Positions 8,164 through 17,264 of a DNA stretch of 64,000 bases are shown here, in pieces. This stretch comes from Caulobacterales bacterium. Its GTDB lineage: Bacteria; Pseudomonadota; Alphaproteobacteria; Caulobacterales; Aquidulcibacteraceae. Position 1 is the first letter of the stretch. Each line of letters begins with the position of its first letter. The notes below the pieces were generated by a model, which saw only the letters and a program-made list of their open reading frames with translations, had not been told where the DNA came from and searched no databases. The stretch spans positions 1 to 64,000 of the forward strand of contig JAFLCU010000013.1 in the NCBI GenBank assembly GCA_017303355.1, read 5' to 3'. The position numbers and the translations under genes are program-made.

Positions 8164-8387
8164 TCCGCCGCGAGCACGACCGTATGGCCGAGTTGCGAGG
8201 CTGCGTAGGCAAGGCTGGCGCGGATGTCATCCGCCTCCAAGTAGGGATAATCCTCCAGGATTTGCTCCTGGGTGGCGCCGCCGGCAAGCATGTCGAGCGC
8301 ATCGCTCACACGGATACGCATCCCCCGAATACACGGACGGCCACCCATTTTACCGGGCTCAATCGTGATGCGGTCGAGCAAACTCAT
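8160..8387 (-). CDS. DUF433 antitoxin, copy 2
   Basis: A 75-residue paralogue of the DUF433 protein at 7631-7858, matching at 57 of 75 positions by hand count. The block MSL.-RITIEPGKMGGRP and the following CIRGMRIRV are conserved. The paralogy extends into the upstream promoter, so whole cassettes were duplicated in tandem. It lies 41 bp downstream of the era stop and has its own promoter. With the partner toxin truncated, this copy may act as an extra antitoxin for cassette 1, or may simply be decaying. Confidence 0.87.
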   Translation of the reverse strand: MSLLDRITIEPGKMGGRPCIRGMRIRVSDALDMLAGGATQEQILEDYPYLEADDIRASLAYAASQLGHTVVLAAE

Positions 8388-8393
8388 AGGTCG

Positions 8394-8422
8394 AATATAG
8401 CGCGATCCGGCTGAAACGTCAC
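8394..8422 (-). promoter_or_regulatory. Promoter of TA cassette 2
   Basis: Minus-strand -35 GTGACG (8417-8422), a 17-bp spacer identical to the cassette 1 spacer, and -10 TATATT (8394-8399). The DUF433 ATG at 8387 is 6 nt below the -10, so a leaderless or nearly leaderless transcript is expected. The block that includes the promoter is duplicated with the coding sequence. Confidence 0.65.
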
Positions 8423-8428
8423 CCCGGC

Positions 8429-9358
8429 CTAGGCCTCATAATCCAAGCCCAGCCGCTGATAGAGCGCGCGCTCCTCGCTCCAGTTTTCGCGCAGTTTTAC
8501 GTGCAGGAAGAGGTGGATGCGGCGATCGAAGGCGGCTTCCATTTCCTTGCGCGCGGCTTCGCCGATGATCTTGATGGTTTGGCCGCCAGAACCGATGGCG
8601 ATTTTGCGCTGGCTTTCGCGCGCGACGAAAATGGTTTGATCGATCTTGGCCGAGCCGTCCTTGCGCTCTTCCCATGTGTCGGTCTCGACAATCATGTCGT
8701 AGGGCAGCTCGTCATGCAGGCGCAGCATGGCCTTTTCGCGTGTGATTTCGGCGGCGAGCACGCGCGCGGGCGCGTCCATGGTTTGATCTTCGGGGAAGAG
8801 CCAAGGGCCTTCCGGCGCGCGTTCGGCCAGTACGCGCTTGATATCGTCAACGCCATCGCCCTTCTTGGCCGAGATCATGAAGACGTCCGTGTAGAGGCCC
8901 TCTTCCACGAGCTTCGTCGTCAGCGCCAGCAAGGCCGGGCGCGCCACCGCGTCGATCTTGTTGAGCACGAGGATGGAGCCGAGTTCCATCTGCTTTAGCT
9001 TCGCGGAAATCGCGGCGGCGTCCGCGATCGCCAGCGCATCGGCGCCCTTCGGGTTTTCAGCGGCGTGCGCGGCGGCGTCGACCACGTGGATGATCGCGTC
9101 CGCGCCTTCGAGCGCGCTCCAGGCGGCGGCGACCATGGCGCGATCCAAGCGGCGCTTTGGCGCGAACACGCCGGGCGTGTCGATCAGGATGAGTTGCACT
9201 TCGTCATGCATGGCGATGCCGCGCACGAGCGCGCGCGTGGTCTGCACCTTCTGTGTCACGGCCGCGACCTTGGCGCCGACGAGCGTGTTCACGAGCGTGG
9301 ACTTGCCCGCGTTCGGCGCGCCCAGCACGGCGACGACGGCGCAACGTTGCTCGGCCAT
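8429..9358 (-). CDS. era: GTPase Era
   Basis: A 309-residue GTPase for 16S rRNA maturation and 30S assembly. G1 is GAPNAGKS at residues 13-20, G3 is DTPG at 60-63, and the G4 NKID appears near residue 130. The C-terminal KH domain has IGSGGQTIKIIG followed by HLFLHVKLRENW, the usual Era ending. I chose the ATG at 9358 rather than an upstream in-frame ATG at 9541. It gives the family length, and its first base is shared with the rnc stop (TGATG). The residues added by the longer start have no Era similarity. The gene is last in the lepB-rnc-era group before the TA insertions. Confidence 0.96.
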   Translation of the reverse strand: MAEQRCAVVAVLGAPNAGKSTLVNTLVGAKVAAVTQKVQTTRALVRGIAMHDEVQLILIDTPGVFAPKRRLDRAMVAAAWSALEGADAIIHVVDAAAHAAENPKGADALAIADAAAISAKLKQMELGSILVLNKIDAVARPALLALTTKLVEEGLYTDVFMISAKKGDGVDDIKRVLAERAPEGPWLFPEDQTMDAPARVLAAEITREKAMLRLHDELPYDMIVETDTWEERKDGSAKIDQTIFVARESQRKIAIGSGGQTIKIIGEAARKEMEAAFDRRIHLFLHVKLRENWSEERALYQRLGLDYEA

Positions 9359-10044
9359 CAGCCGTGCTCCTTCAAAAACGCGGCGGCGGCGGCGCGCTGC
9401 GCTTGGCGCTTGGAATTGCCCTCGCCCCGGCTCGGCGCGAAGCCATCGACATGCGCCTCGATAATGAAATGCGGCGCGTGCTCGGGGCCTTTTTGTTCGA
9501 TCATGACGTAGCTCAAACCACGTTTCCGCGCCGCCGCCCACTCCTGCAGCGCGGTTTTTGCATCGCGCGGCGCGGACTTTACATCGTCGAACGCATCGCC
9601 CCAGAATTGGGTGACGAAGCCGCGCGCGACCTCGAAGCCGCCATCGATATAGAGCGCCGCGATGACGGACTCGCAGATGTCGCCCAGAATGGCTTCCTTG
9701 TTGCGCCCCCCGCTCGCCTCCTCGGAAGGGGAGAGAATGAGCGCCGCACCCAGATCGGCCGCGCGCGCGGCGCGGGCGCAGGCGTGCTTGTTGACGAGCG
9801 CGTTGTAGCGAGGCGCCAACTGGCCTTCTTGCTCGTCTTCGTGCTCGGCCAGCAAACGCTCGGCCACGATCAGGCCGAGGACGCGGTCGCCGAGAAATTC
9901 GAGGCGGTCATAGTCGCGGCGCTTCTTCTTGGCGCCATTGTCGACGCTGCCATGCGTGATCGCTTCACGCAGCAGCTCACGATCCTGGAACACATAGCCG
10001 ATGCGCTGTTCGAGCTCGGCGAGCCGCGTATCCTGGCGGCTCAA
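9358..10044 (-). CDS. rnc: Ribonuclease III
   Basis: A 228-residue double-strand RNA endonuclease that processes rRNA precursors. The catalytic signature is RLEFLGDRVLGL, where many homologues have Ser or Ala in place of the second Arg. The second acidic cluster is GDICESVIAALYIDGG. The C-terminus is a dsRNA-binding domain (ALQEWAAARKRGLSYVMIE ... KRQAQRAAAAAFL). The TTG at 10044 overlaps the lepB stop (TTGA) and gives the normal length. An in-frame ATG at 10125 would add 27 residues and overlap lepB by 85 nt. The ribosome binding site is weak in both cases, so the start is uncertain. Confidence 0.92.
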   Translation of the reverse strand: MSRQDTRLAELEQRIGYVFQDRELLREAITHGSVDNGAKKKRRDYDRLEFLGDRVLGLIVAERLLAEHEDEQEGQLAPRYNALVNKHACARAARAADLGAALILSPSEEASGGRNKEAILGDICESVIAALYIDGGFEVARGFVTQFWGDAFDDVKSAPRDAKTALQEWAAARKRGLSYVMIEQKGPEHAPHFIIEAHVDGFAPSRGEGNSKRQAQRAAAAAFLKEHG

Positions 10045-10805
10045 TTCACCGACTTCAGGAAGCGATCGCCGCGGAAGCCGGTGAACAAGGTCCACGGGCG
10101 TACGAGCGATGTGGAATCGTCCCACGAGACGACGATGAATTGCGCGGGGCCGACGAGATTGTCGTACGGCACGAAGCCGACGACGCCGGTGCGGCTGTCG
10201 GCGGAATTGTCGCGATCGTCGCCCATCATGAAATAATGGCCTTCAGGCACGAGGAATTCGCGCGTCTGATCCAATTCCGTGTTCGGCGCCTTATCGCAGG
10301 TGATGTAGCTGACGCCATTCGGCAGCGTTTCGCGATACATCACCGCTTGCAGGCCGGGGCGCTGTTCGTCCGGGCAATCGGTGGTGATTCCAAGTTCTTC
10401 GCGCGGCACGGCTTCGCCATTGATGTGCAGCACCCCGTCGATCATCTGGATGCGATCGCCCGGCAGGCCGATCACGCGCTTGATGAAATCGCGATCCGGC
10501 TCCGGCGTCGGGCGGAACACGACAACGTCGCCGCGCTCGGGCGCGCTGCCGAACAAGCGGCCATGCGGCAGCAAGCCTTCGAGCGGCGCGAACGAGAAGC
10601 GGCCATAGCCGTAGGACCATTTGGTCACGACGATATAGTCGCCAACGGCGAGCGTCGGCTGCATCGAGCCGGATGGAATCCGAAACGGCTGGGCGATGGT
10701 GAAACGCAGCACCATGGCGAGCGCCAGCGCATAGAGGATCGTCTTCACATTATCCCAGAAGACGCTCATCGCCGGCGTCGAGGAACCTGTCGTCGTCATG
10801 CTCAT
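10041..10805 (-). CDS. lepB: Signal peptidase I
   Basis: A 254-residue inner-membrane serine protease that cleaves signal peptides of Sec and Tat substrates. The single N-terminal membrane anchor is at residues about 18-38. Catalytic Ser47 lies in IPSGSMQPT and the general-base Lys109 in DFIKRVIGLPGD. The late conserved box GDDRDNSADSR is present. The gene is followed by rnc with a probable 4-nt overlap. The 145 bp upstream to acpS contain no gene and may hold an internal promoter. Confidence 0.95.
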   Translation of the reverse strand: MSMTTTGSSTPAMSVFWDNVKTILYALALAMVLRFTIAQPFRIPSGSMQPTLAVGDYIVVTKWSYGYGRFSFAPLEGLLPHGRLFGSAPERGDVVVFRPTPEPDRDFIKRVIGLPGDRIQMIDGVLHINGEAVPREELGITTDCPDEQRPGLQAVMYRETLPNGVSYITCDKAPNTELDQTREFLVPEGHYFMMGDDRDNSADSRTGVVGFVPYDNLVGPAQFIVVSWDDSTSLVRPWTLFTGFRGDRFLKSVN

Positions 10806-10950
10806 GCGTTCTCGCTCACGACTCGGCCCGCGAGCGCCGCCGCGAATGGCGCGCCCGGCGAAACCGGTCTCTTTTCACTGACGTATCCGCCTGCCGGGCG
10901 GCGAAGCTTTTCCCCTTTGGGGCCGATTTTGGTCAAGCCGAGCCCCCGGT

Positions 10951-11367
10951 TCATGTGGGGTCATTCGGGGTCAACTCAGCCGAAATAATGACGTAGCTGA
11001 CAGCAAGCGGGAAATCGTCCGTCAATGTGACATGTATGTAAGGGGTGTGGCCGGGCGGCGTCATGGCGGCTAGGCGGGCCGCCGCGCCGTTGGTCAGGAT
11101 CATGGTCGGCTGGCCGGTTCGGAGATTGGCCACCCCCATGTCGCGCCAAAACACGCCCTGCCGCAGCCCAGTTCCCAGCGCCTTGGAGCAGGCCTCCTTG
11201 GCGGCGAAGCGCTTGGCGAAGCTGGCGGCGCGCTCGTGCGGACGCCGTTCGGCGCGGGCGCGCTCCAGCTCGGTGTAGATGCGGTGGGTGAAGCGGTCGC
11301 CGAAGCGAGCGAGCGTGTTCTCGATCCGGCGGATGTCGATGATGTCGGAGCCGATGCCGAGGATCAT
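10951..11367 (-). CDS. acpS: Holo-[acyl-carrier-protein] synthase
   Basis: A 138-residue phosphopantetheinyl transferase that activates acyl carrier protein from coenzyme A. The family motifs are [12 protein letters not shown] near the N-terminus, with the metal-binding Asp, and [16 protein letters not shown] with the Glu and Lys of the active site. The ATG overlaps the pdxJ stop by 4 nt (ATGA), so translation is coupled. The pdxJ-acpS-lepB-rnc-era order is the typical alphaproteobacterial arrangement. Confidence 0.95.
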   Translation of the reverse strand: MILGIGSDIIDIRRIENTLARFGDRFTHRIYTELERARAERRPHERAASFAKRFAAKEACSKALGTGLRQGVFWRDMGVANLRTGQPTMILTNGAAARLAAMTPPGHTPYIHVTLTDDFPLAVSYVIISAELTPNDPT

Positions 11368-12113
11368 GCCTCGCCCCGCGCCAGATCGATGCGCCGGCGC
11401 ATCTCGGCGATCGCTTGGCCCAAGCCCACGAAGATCGCCTCGCCGATCAGGAAGTGGCCGATATTGAGTTCGCGCACCTCTGGGACGGCCGCGACGGGCG
11501 CGACGCTGTCGAAGGTGATGCCGTGGCCGGCGTGGATTTCGAGCCCGCGCGCGGCGCCATCCTTGGCGGCGGTTTGGATGAGTTCCAGTTCGTGGGCGAT
11601 GCGGGCTGCGTCGCCGCTTATATGCGCTTCGCAGAACGCGCCGGTGTGAATCTCAACCACGGGCGCGCCGAGGCTTTGCGCGGCCGCCATCTGCCGCACC
11701 GAAGGATCGATAAAGAGCGATACGCGCACGCCCGCTTCGCGCAGCTTGCGCACAAACGGCGCGACATGATCGTGCTGCCCGGCGACGTCGAGACCGCCTT
11801 CGGTGGTGCGCTCTTCGCGCCGCTCCGGCACCAGGCACACGGCGTGCGGCTTCACCTTGAGCGCGATGGCGAGCATCTCCTCGGCGCACGCCATCTCAAG
11901 ATTGATCGGGATTTTCACTGCGTCGACCATGCGGAAGAGATCGTCTTCACGCACGTGCCGGCGATCCTCGCGGATGTGGAGTGTGATGCCGTCGGCGCCC
12001 GCCTGCTCAGCGAGCACCGCCGCGCGCACAGGATCGGGCAAGGCGCCGCCACGTGCGTTTCGGATCGTCGCGACGTGGTCGATGTTGACGCCGAGACGCA
12101 CGCGCTGGCTCAT
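11364..12113 (-). CDS. pdxJ: Pyridoxine 5'-phosphate synthase
   Basis: A 249-residue TIM-barrel enzyme. It condenses 1-deoxyxylulose 5-phosphate with 3-amino-2-oxopropyl phosphate to give pyridoxine 5'-phosphate. It begins with the PdxJ signature [17 protein letters not shown] and retains [15 protein letters not shown] and the C-terminal GHGITFDSV and [11 protein letters not shown] motifs. The start at 12113 overlaps the pyrE stop by 4 nt and gives family length. The open frame extends upstream to 12314, but that part lies inside pyrE and has no PdxJ similarity. Confidence 0.96.
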   Translation of the reverse strand: MSQRVRLGVNIDHVATIRNARGGALPDPVRAAVLAEQAGADGITLHIREDRRHVREDDLFRMVDAVKIPINLEMACAEEMLAIALKVKPHAVCLVPERREERTTEGGLDVAGQHDHVAPFVRKLREAGVRVSLFIDPSVRQMAAAQSLGAPVVEIHTGAFCEAHISGDAARIAHELELIQTAAKDGAARGLEIHAGHGITFDSVAPVAAVPEVRELNIGHFLIGEAIFVGLGQAIAEMRRRIDLARGEA

Positions 12114-12694
12114 GCCGCAAGGCCCCGCGAGCCAGGCTTGATCGCCGGCAACGCCGCCAGCTCCGGCGGCAATTGATCGGCTGGATAGGCCGGCGCCTGC
12201 ACGCTCGCCAGCGAGACGAGCTTGGCGCCGATATCGGCCTTGCCGCCGGAGCGGTCGATCAAGCACGCAGCGCCCACCAATTCGCCGGGATGGCCGCGAA
12301 TAGCGTCGAGACATTCGCGCGACGACAGACCGGTGGTGACGACGTCCTCCACCATAAGCACGCGTTCGCCCGGCTTGATCTCAAAGCCGCGACGCAGCTG
12401 AAACTCGCCCTTTTCGCGCTCGACGAACATCGCGCGGGCGCCGAGATGGCGGGCTGTTTCGTAGCCGGGAATGATCGCGCCCACGGCGGGCGATACGACA
12501 GCGTCGATCCTGCCAAACGCGGCTTGCGCCTTCTCGGCCAGCGCGCGGCAGAGACGCTCGGTGCGCGCGGGATCCATGAACACGGCGTTCTTCTGAAAGA
12601 ACACGGGGGAGTGGAGCCCGGAGGACAGGATGAAATGCCCTTCCAGCAGCGCGCCGGCGGCGCGGAATTCGTCGAGAACTTCAGCTTGATTCAT
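12110..12694 (-). CDS. pyrE: Orotate phosphoribosyltransferase
   Basis: A 194-residue enzyme that makes orotidine 5'-phosphate from orotate and PRPP in pyrimidine synthesis. The PRPP-binding loop is [14 protein letters not shown], and the N-terminal substrate region has [17 protein letters not shown] chose the ATG at 12694 ([10 protein letters not shown]). A second in-frame ATG at 12715 would add seven residues with no family match. It lies 35 bp after the rsh stop and overlaps pdxJ by 4 nt. Confidence 0.95.
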   Translation of the reverse strand: MNQAEVLDEFRAAGALLEGHFILSSGLHSPVFFQKNAVFMDPARTERLCRALAEKAQAAFGRIDAVVSPAVGAIIPGYETARHLGARAMFVEREKGEFQLRRGFEIKPGERVLMVEDVVTTGLSSRECLDAIRGHPGELVGAACLIDRSGGKADIGAKLVSLASVQAPAYPADQLPPELAALPAIKPGSRGLAA

Positions 12695-12729
12695 GGCGTC
12701 GATGTAGCATCCCAAGCAACGCGCGAAAA

Positions 12730-14976
12730 CTAGCCCTTCACGCGATCCACTTCCTTCACCGATCGGCTGGCGCGGAGAGCGGCCAAAATATTGGTGAGGT
12801 GACGCGTATCGGCGACTTCGATATCGAACACCATGTCGAAGAAATCAGCCGTGCGCTTGGCGAGGCGCAGATTGAGAATATCGCCCTGGTTCTCGGCGAT
12901 GATGCGGCAAAGCTCGGCCAGCACGCCGCGCTTGTTCTCAACCGTGACGATCACGCGACCGGTGGCCAGGGCGCGATGCAGCGCGGTTTGCGTCCAGGCG
13001 AGATCGACCCAGGTTGCGTCGGCATCGTTTTCGAGCGCGGCCAAGCGTTCGCAATCGATGGTGTGAATGATGACGCCCTTGCCGGGCGCCTGCACGCCGA
13101 TGATGCGATCGCCCGGAATGGGCGAGCAGCATTCGGCGAAATGTAGCGCAACGCCGGGCGTCAGATCGCCGCCCTTGACGTAGAGCTTGGCCTTCTCCGC
13201 TTCGATCGGCTTGCGGCCTGCATCCTTGCGGACTTTTTCCTCAAGCCCTGGGAAGGCGGCGACAGCGACCGCGCTCGCTTTCAGCGAGCCTTCGCCGACG
13301 GCGAGGAAAAGCTCTTCCTCGTCGGCGCGGCCCAGGCGCTCGGCGGCTTGCTGGAGCGCCGTGTCGGCGAGTTCGTGATTGTAGCGATGCAGCGCGTGCG
13401 CCACGAGATCGCGGCCCAGGCGCAGGAATTCCTCGCGCTTGGCTTGGCGCTCCAAGCGGCGCTGCGCGGCCTTGGCGCGGCCGGTCTTGGTGAGCGCTTC
13501 GAAACCTGGCACCGGCGCGACACGATCGCCAATAATCACTTCCACCACATCGCCATTGCGCAACGACGTGCGCAGCGGCCGCTCGACGCTATTGATCCTG
13601 GCGCCCGTGGTGCGATCGCCGATGCCGGAGTGAACGGCGTACGCGAAATCGAGCGCGGTCGCGCCTTGCGGCAGTGGAATCAGCGCGCCCTTCGGCGTGA
13701 AGGTGAACACGTGATCGGAGTACATTTCGAGCTTGGCGTGCTCGAGGAATTCAGTCGCGTCGCCCCCATGTTCGGCGATTTCGAGCAGCGAACGCGTGGC
13801 TTCGCGTGCGTCGAGGCCGGCGGATGCTGCACGCTCTTCGTCAAAGCCGTAGGACTCGTTTTTGTAGCGCCAGTGCGCGGCGACGCCATTTTCGGCGATC
13901 TGATCCATTTCCTCGGTGCGAATCTGAATTTCGACGCGCACGTTGCCGGGGCCGATGACGATGGTGTGGATCGAGCGATAGCCGTTCGGCTTGGGGTTCG
14001 AAATGTAATCCTCGACCTTATCCGGCACGCAACGCCATGTCTGGTGCACGAGGCCAAGCGCGCGATAGCAATCGTCCGGCAGGCCAACGATCACGCGGAA
14101 CGCATAGACGTCGGCGAGATCGGAGAATTCAACGCTCTTGCGCTGCAGCTTGCGCCAGATCGAGTAGGATTGCTTCTCGCGCCCATAGACGCGCGCATCG
14201 ATGCCCGCGAATTCGAACACCTCCATGATGGTTTGAATGATGATGGCGACGTTGGCGCCTTTTTCGACGCGTAGCTGCTCCAGGCGCGCGTTGATGGCGG
14301 CTTCCGCTTCGGGATAGGCCTCGTGAAAGGCAAGACCTTCCAATTCGCGCGCCATCTTCTCGATGCCGATGCGGCGGGCGAGCGGTGCATAAATTTCAAG
14401 CGTCTCGGTGGCGATGCGGCGGCGCTTCACGGGGTTCGGCACGTGGCCGAGCGTTCGCATGTTGTGCAGGCGATCGGCGAGCTTCACGATCAGCACGCGC
14501 ACATCACGCGACATGGCGAGAATGAATTTCTGCAGGTTCTGCGCCTGCTTGTTCTCTTCCGATTGAATTTCAAGCTGCGAGAGCTTGGTGACGCCTTCGA
14601 CCAGTTCGGCGATCTGATCGCCAAACATGCCGGCGATCTCTTCGCGCGTGGCGTCGGTATCCTCAATCGTATCGTGCAGGAGGCCCGCGACGATGGTCGC
14701 GGCGTCGAGCTTGTATTCGGTGAGGATGCCCGCGACCTGGATGGGGTGGGCGAAATACGGGTCGCCGGAATGGCGCTTCTGGCTGCCGTGCTTGACCGTC
14801 GCATACACGTACGCGCGGTTGATCAGGCTTTCATCGACGGAAGGGTCGTAGTCGCGAACGCGCTCCACCAGTTCGAACTGGCGCAGCATGCGCGTACGCG
14901 GCGGCGCTTCTCCCGCGCCGGCTTGATGGGAGCCGGCGGGGATTTTGGCGGCGACAGCGTCGTCACCGCCCGCCAT
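12730..14976 (-). CDS. rsh: Bifunctional (p)ppGpp synthetase/hydrolase (RelA/SpoT homologue)
   Basis: A 748-residue long RSH enzyme, the stringent-response enzyme of alphaproteobacteria. The N-terminal HD hydrolase domain has His63, His77 and His101-Asp102 (HDTIEDT) plus [11 protein letters not shown], so hydrolase activity should be intact. The synthetase domain (about 250-390) retains [10 protein letters not shown] and [13 protein letters not shown] (about 410-475) and C-terminal ACT (about 670-745) domains follow. The ATG at 14976 is preferred to an upstream in-frame start at 15114, which overlaps rpoZ with out-of-family residues. The gene follows rpoZ by 4 bp, as in Caulobacter-type genomes. 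Confidence 0.95.
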   Translation of the reverse strand: MAGGDDAVAAKIPAGSHQAGAGEAPPRTRMLRQFELVERVRDYDPSVDESLINRAYVYATVKHGSQKRHSGDPYFAHPIQVAGILTEYKLDAATIVAGLLHDTIEDTDATREEIAGMFGDQIAELVEGVTKLSQLEIQSEENKQAQNLQKFILAMSRDVRVLIVKLADRLHNMRTLGHVPNPVKRRRIATETLEIYAPLARRIGIEKMARELEGLAFHEAYPEAEAAINARLEQLRVEKGANVAIIIQTIMEVFEFAGIDARVYGREKQSYSIWRKLQRKSVEFSDLADVYAFRVIVGLPDDCYRALGLVHQTWRCVPDKVEDYISNPKPNGYRSIHTIVIGPGNVRVEIQIRTEEMDQIAENGVAAHWRYKNESYGFDEERAASAGLDAREATRSLLEIAEHGGDATEFLEHAKLEMYSDHVFTFTPKGALIPLPQGATALDFAYAVHSGIGDRTTGARINSVERPLRTSLRNGDVVEVIIGDRVAPVPGFEALTKTGRAKAAQRRLERQAKREEFLRLGRDLVAHALHRYNHELADTALQQAAERLGRADEEELFLAVGEGSLKASAVAVAAFPGLEEKVRKDAGRKPIEAEKAKLYVKGGDLTPGVALHFAECCSPIPGDRIIGVQAPGKGVIIHTIDCERLAALENDADATWVDLAWTQTALHRALATGRVIVTVENKRGVLAELCRIIAENQGDILNLRLAKRTADFFDMVFDIEVADTRHLTNILAALRASRSVKEVDRVKG

Positions 14977-14980
14977 CGGC

Positions 14981-15331
14981 TCAGAACCGTTCGTCGCGCT
15001 GCGCTTCGGCTTCCTGCTGCAGCGCGCGCAGGACATCTTCCTCGCTGGTCTCGACCGGCGCGGCGAGCGCCAAGCGATCCTGCTCGTCCTCGGCTTGGGC
15101 GGCCGGGGCGACATCCTGGTAGAGGTTCACATAGCTGTCGCGCAGCTCTTCCGGGCTGACCGCGGATTCGGCGATTTCGCGCAGCGCCACGACCGGGTCT
15201 TTATCGCGGTCGCGATCCACCAGTGGCTCGGAGCCCGAGGAAATGTTGCGCGCGCGATGCGCGGAAAGCAGCACCAGCGAGAACCGGTTCGGGATTTTAT
15301 CTACGCAATCTTCGACGGTTACGCGGGCCAA
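14981..15331 (-). CDS. rpoZ: DNA-directed RNA polymerase omega subunit
   Basis: A 116-residue omega subunit that assists beta' folding and RNA polymerase assembly. It begins [20 protein letters not shown], the diagnostic omega start, followed by [11 protein letters not shown] and the [13 protein letters not shown] helix. The C-terminal half is acidic and Ala-rich, as in alphaproteobacterial homologues. The gene starts the rpoZ-rsh-pyrE-pdxJ series. The 107-bp gap to folK probably carries the operon promoter, although I could not place confident hexamers. Confidence 0.95.
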   Translation of the reverse strand: MARVTVEDCVDKIPNRFSLVLLSAHRARNISSGSEPLVDRDRDKDPVVALREIAESAVSPEELRDSYVNLYQDVAPAAQAEDEQDRLALAAPVETSEEDVLRALQQEAEAQRDERF

Positions 15332-15438
15332 AGCGTGCTTCCTCTAGGTCAAAAGGGCGGAATAGCCCTCTAACCTAGTCGGCCCCGCGGTATTTCGCAA
15401 TGCGAAGAGCCACCGCAGGCGCGAAAAGGCGCAGGCGT

Positions 15439-15966
15439 TCAGCCCGTCGGGGCGGTCAGAACCCCCACCGCCTCGTACTTATCCCCAAGCGCCAAGGCCG
15501 CCAACAGGTCCCTAGCCGTTTGGCTCGTGACCGGATGCAGCCAGTCCGGCGCGATCTCAGCCAGCGGCGCCAGCACGAACGCCCGCTCCTGCATGCGCGC
15601 ATGCGGCAGTTTAATACCGCCAAATGTGCCGACGAAGCCATCCATCGCCACGATGTCTAAATCGAGCGTGCGCGCCGCCCAGCGCTCGCGCCGTTCTCGG
15701 CCATAGGCGCTTTCGACCTGGCGAAGCACGTCGTAGAGCGCAGGCGGTGTCCAGGCGCCCGCTTCGATCTCAACCATTGCGTTGAAATAGTCGGGCTGAT
15801 CGGCGCCAGCGGGCCACGGCTCGGTGCGCCACACGCTGGAACATGATTTGAGCGTCACACCGCGCGCGACGAGGTCGGCCAACGCAGCGCTGAGTAAATC
15901 AACGCCCGCCATGCCGTTAAATGGCATGTTGGTTCCCATTGCGATCCAGGCGCTGGCATTGTGCAT
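15439..15966 (-). CDS. folK: 2-amino-4-hydroxy-6-hydroxymethyldihydropteridine pyrophosphokinase
   Basis: A 175-residue folate-pathway kinase that transfers pyrophosphate from ATP to the pterin alcohol before FolP. The signature is RWAARTLDLDIV (family RWxxRTLDLDI), preceded by the SSVWRTEPW and QPDYFNAMVEIE substrate loops. HARMQERAFVLAPLAEIAP is the typical C-terminal motif. It is transcribed away from the NYN-domain gene, with 46 bp between the two starts. Confidence 0.94.
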   Translation of the reverse strand: MHNASAWIAMGTNMPFNGMAGVDLLSAALADLVARGVTLKSCSSVWRTEPWPAGADQPDYFNAMVEIEAGAWTPPALYDVLRQVESAYGRERRERWAARTLDLDIVAMDGFVGTFGGIKLPHARMQERAFVLAPLAEIAPDWLHPVTSQTARDLLAALALGDKYEAVGVLTAPTG

Positions 15967-16012
15967 AGGTCGGAATCAAACCACGCGCTCGAACGCGCTC
16001 ACAGGTGACGAC

Positions 16013-16600
16013 ATGACCCTTCTCGACCGCCTGATCCATCCCGACGAGCGCGTCGCGCTCTTCATCGACGGCGCCAATCTTTATTCGGCGGCGAAGGGCC
16101 TCACCTTCGACATCGACTATCGCAAGCTGCTCGACGAGTTCAAGCAGCACGGCCGCTTCATCCGCGCCTATTATTACACGGCGCTGGTCGAGGATCAGGA
16201 TTTTTCGCCTATTCGCCCGCTTGTCGATTGGCTCGACTATAATGGCTACACGCTGGTGACGAAGCCGGCCAAGGAATACACCGACGCCAACGGCCGGCGG
16301 CGCTTCAAGGGCGACATGGATGTCGAGATCGCGGTCGATCTGTTGCAGGCGGCGAGCTATATCGATCACGCTTTCCTCTTCTCCGGCGATGGCGATTTCG
16401 TCGCCGCGATCGAGGCGGTGCAGCGTAAAGGCATGCGCGTGAGCGTGATCTCCACCATCAAGTCCAACCCGCCGATGGCGTCCGACGAAATTCGTCGCGC
16501 CGCCGACGATTTCATCGACCTCGCCGATCTCGGCAATCTGATTGGACGCCCGCCGCGCGAACGCGGCGGCGATGTCCGCACGCCGCACCATGAAGACTAA
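16013..16600 (+). CDS. NYN domain-containing protein (LabA/DUF88 family)
   Basis: A 195-residue NYN-domain protein of the PIN-like nuclease superfamily. Acidic catalytic-type motifs are FIDGANLY near residue 15, KGDMDVEIAVDLL near 100 and FLFSGDGDF near 122. Homologues are predicted RNA-processing nucleases; no substrate is evident here. The ATG at 16013 follows AGGTGACGAC and is preferred over a longer open frame beginning at 15824, which runs antisense into folK. The last 11-29 nt overlap the uracil-DNA glycosylase gene, so the two are probably co-transcribed. Confidence 0.88.
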   Translation: MTLLDRLIHPDERVALFIDGANLYSAAKGLTFDIDYRKLLDEFKQHGRFIRAYYYTALVEDQDFSPIRPLVDWLDYNGYTLVTKPAKEYTDANGRRRFKGDMDVEIAVDLLQAASYIDHAFLFSGDGDFVAAIEAVQRKGMRVSVISTIKSNPPMASDEIRRAADDFIDLADLGNLIGRPPRERGGDVRTPHHED

Positions 16601-17240
16601 GCCCGCGCCGCCCGAGCCGGCGAAAGATTGCCCGCTTTGCCCGCGGCTGGTCGCCTATCGCGAAACCAATGCGCGCGCGGAGCCGACTTGGTTCAACGGC
16701 CCCGCGCCCTCGTTTGGCGATGCGCAGGCGCAATTGCTGATCGTGGGGCTGGCGCCCGGCCGCACTGGCGCCAATCGCACCGGGCGGCCGTTTACCGGCG
16801 ATTATGCAGGCGACCTGCTCTACGGCACGTTGATCAAATACAGCCTCGCGAAAGGGGAGTATCGCGCCGATCCGAACGATGGCGTTACGCTCCAAGGCGC
16901 GATGATCACCAACGCGGTGCGCTGCGCGCCGCCGGAAAACAAGCCGACGCCAGCCGAGATCGCCACCTGCCGCCCCTTCATGGCGACGCGCATCGACAAG
17001 CTGCCCAAGCTGCGCGCGATCATGGCGCTGGGATCAATCGCGCATGAAAGCGTGCTGCGCGCGCACGGGCTAAAGCCCACGTTCGCCAAATTTGGCCATG
17101 GCGTGGAAGCGCAATTGCCGGACGGGCGCTGGCTCATCTCCAGTTATCATTGCTCGCGCTACAATACGCAGACGCGGCGGCTGACGACGGAGATGTTCGA
17201 AGCGGTGATGGCGCGCGCGAAAGCGCTGGCCGCGCTTTAG
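16572..17240 (+). CDS. Uracil-DNA glycosylase, family 4/5 type (UdgB-like)
   Basis: A 222-residue Fe-S uracil-DNA glycosylase. Cluster ligands are CPLC near the N-terminus and the pair in RCAPPENKPTPAEIATC. Motif 1 is GLAPGRTGANRTGRPFTGD, which lacks the catalytic Asp/Glu at the family 4 position and has the GANRTGRxFTGD extension typical of family 5 (UdgB). Motif 2 is SYHCSRYNTQT. Family 5 enzymes remove uracil, and also hypoxanthine or other deaminated bases. The start could be 16572 or 16590, and both overlap the NYN gene. Calling it UdgB rather than family 4 is inferred from motif 1. Confidence 0.85.
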   Translation: MSARRTMKTKPAPPEPAKDCPLCPRLVAYRETNARAEPTWFNGPAPSFGDAQAQLLIVGLAPGRTGANRTGRPFTGDYAGDLLYGTLIKYSLAKGEYRADPNDGVTLQGAMITNAVRCAPPENKPTPAEIATCRPFMATRIDKLPKLRAIMALGSIAHESVLRAHGLKPTFAKFGHGVEAQLPDGRWLISSYHCSRYNTQTRRLTTEMFEAVMARAKALAAL

Positions 17241-17264
17241 GACGCGAGCGACGGCGGCGTAAAA

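Noticed and set aside
7305..8422. Tandem repeats considered as an insertion sequence or CRISPR-like array
   Set aside because: They are two coding cassettes of about 530 bp with protein-level similarity. There are no terminal inverted repeats, transposase or regular spacers.
9359..9541. Longer start for era; similar extensions for pdxJ, rsh, dapA, ssb, sodC and ispZ
   Set aside because: The added residues overlap neighbouring genes or promoters in other frames and lie outside the family N-termini. Internal starts give standard lengths and ATGA-type overlaps.
13990..14000. GGTTCGAAAT resembling a tRNA T-arm
   Set aside because: It lies inside the rsh gene with no acceptor or anticodon stem around it. 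No tRNA was found elsewhere in the window.
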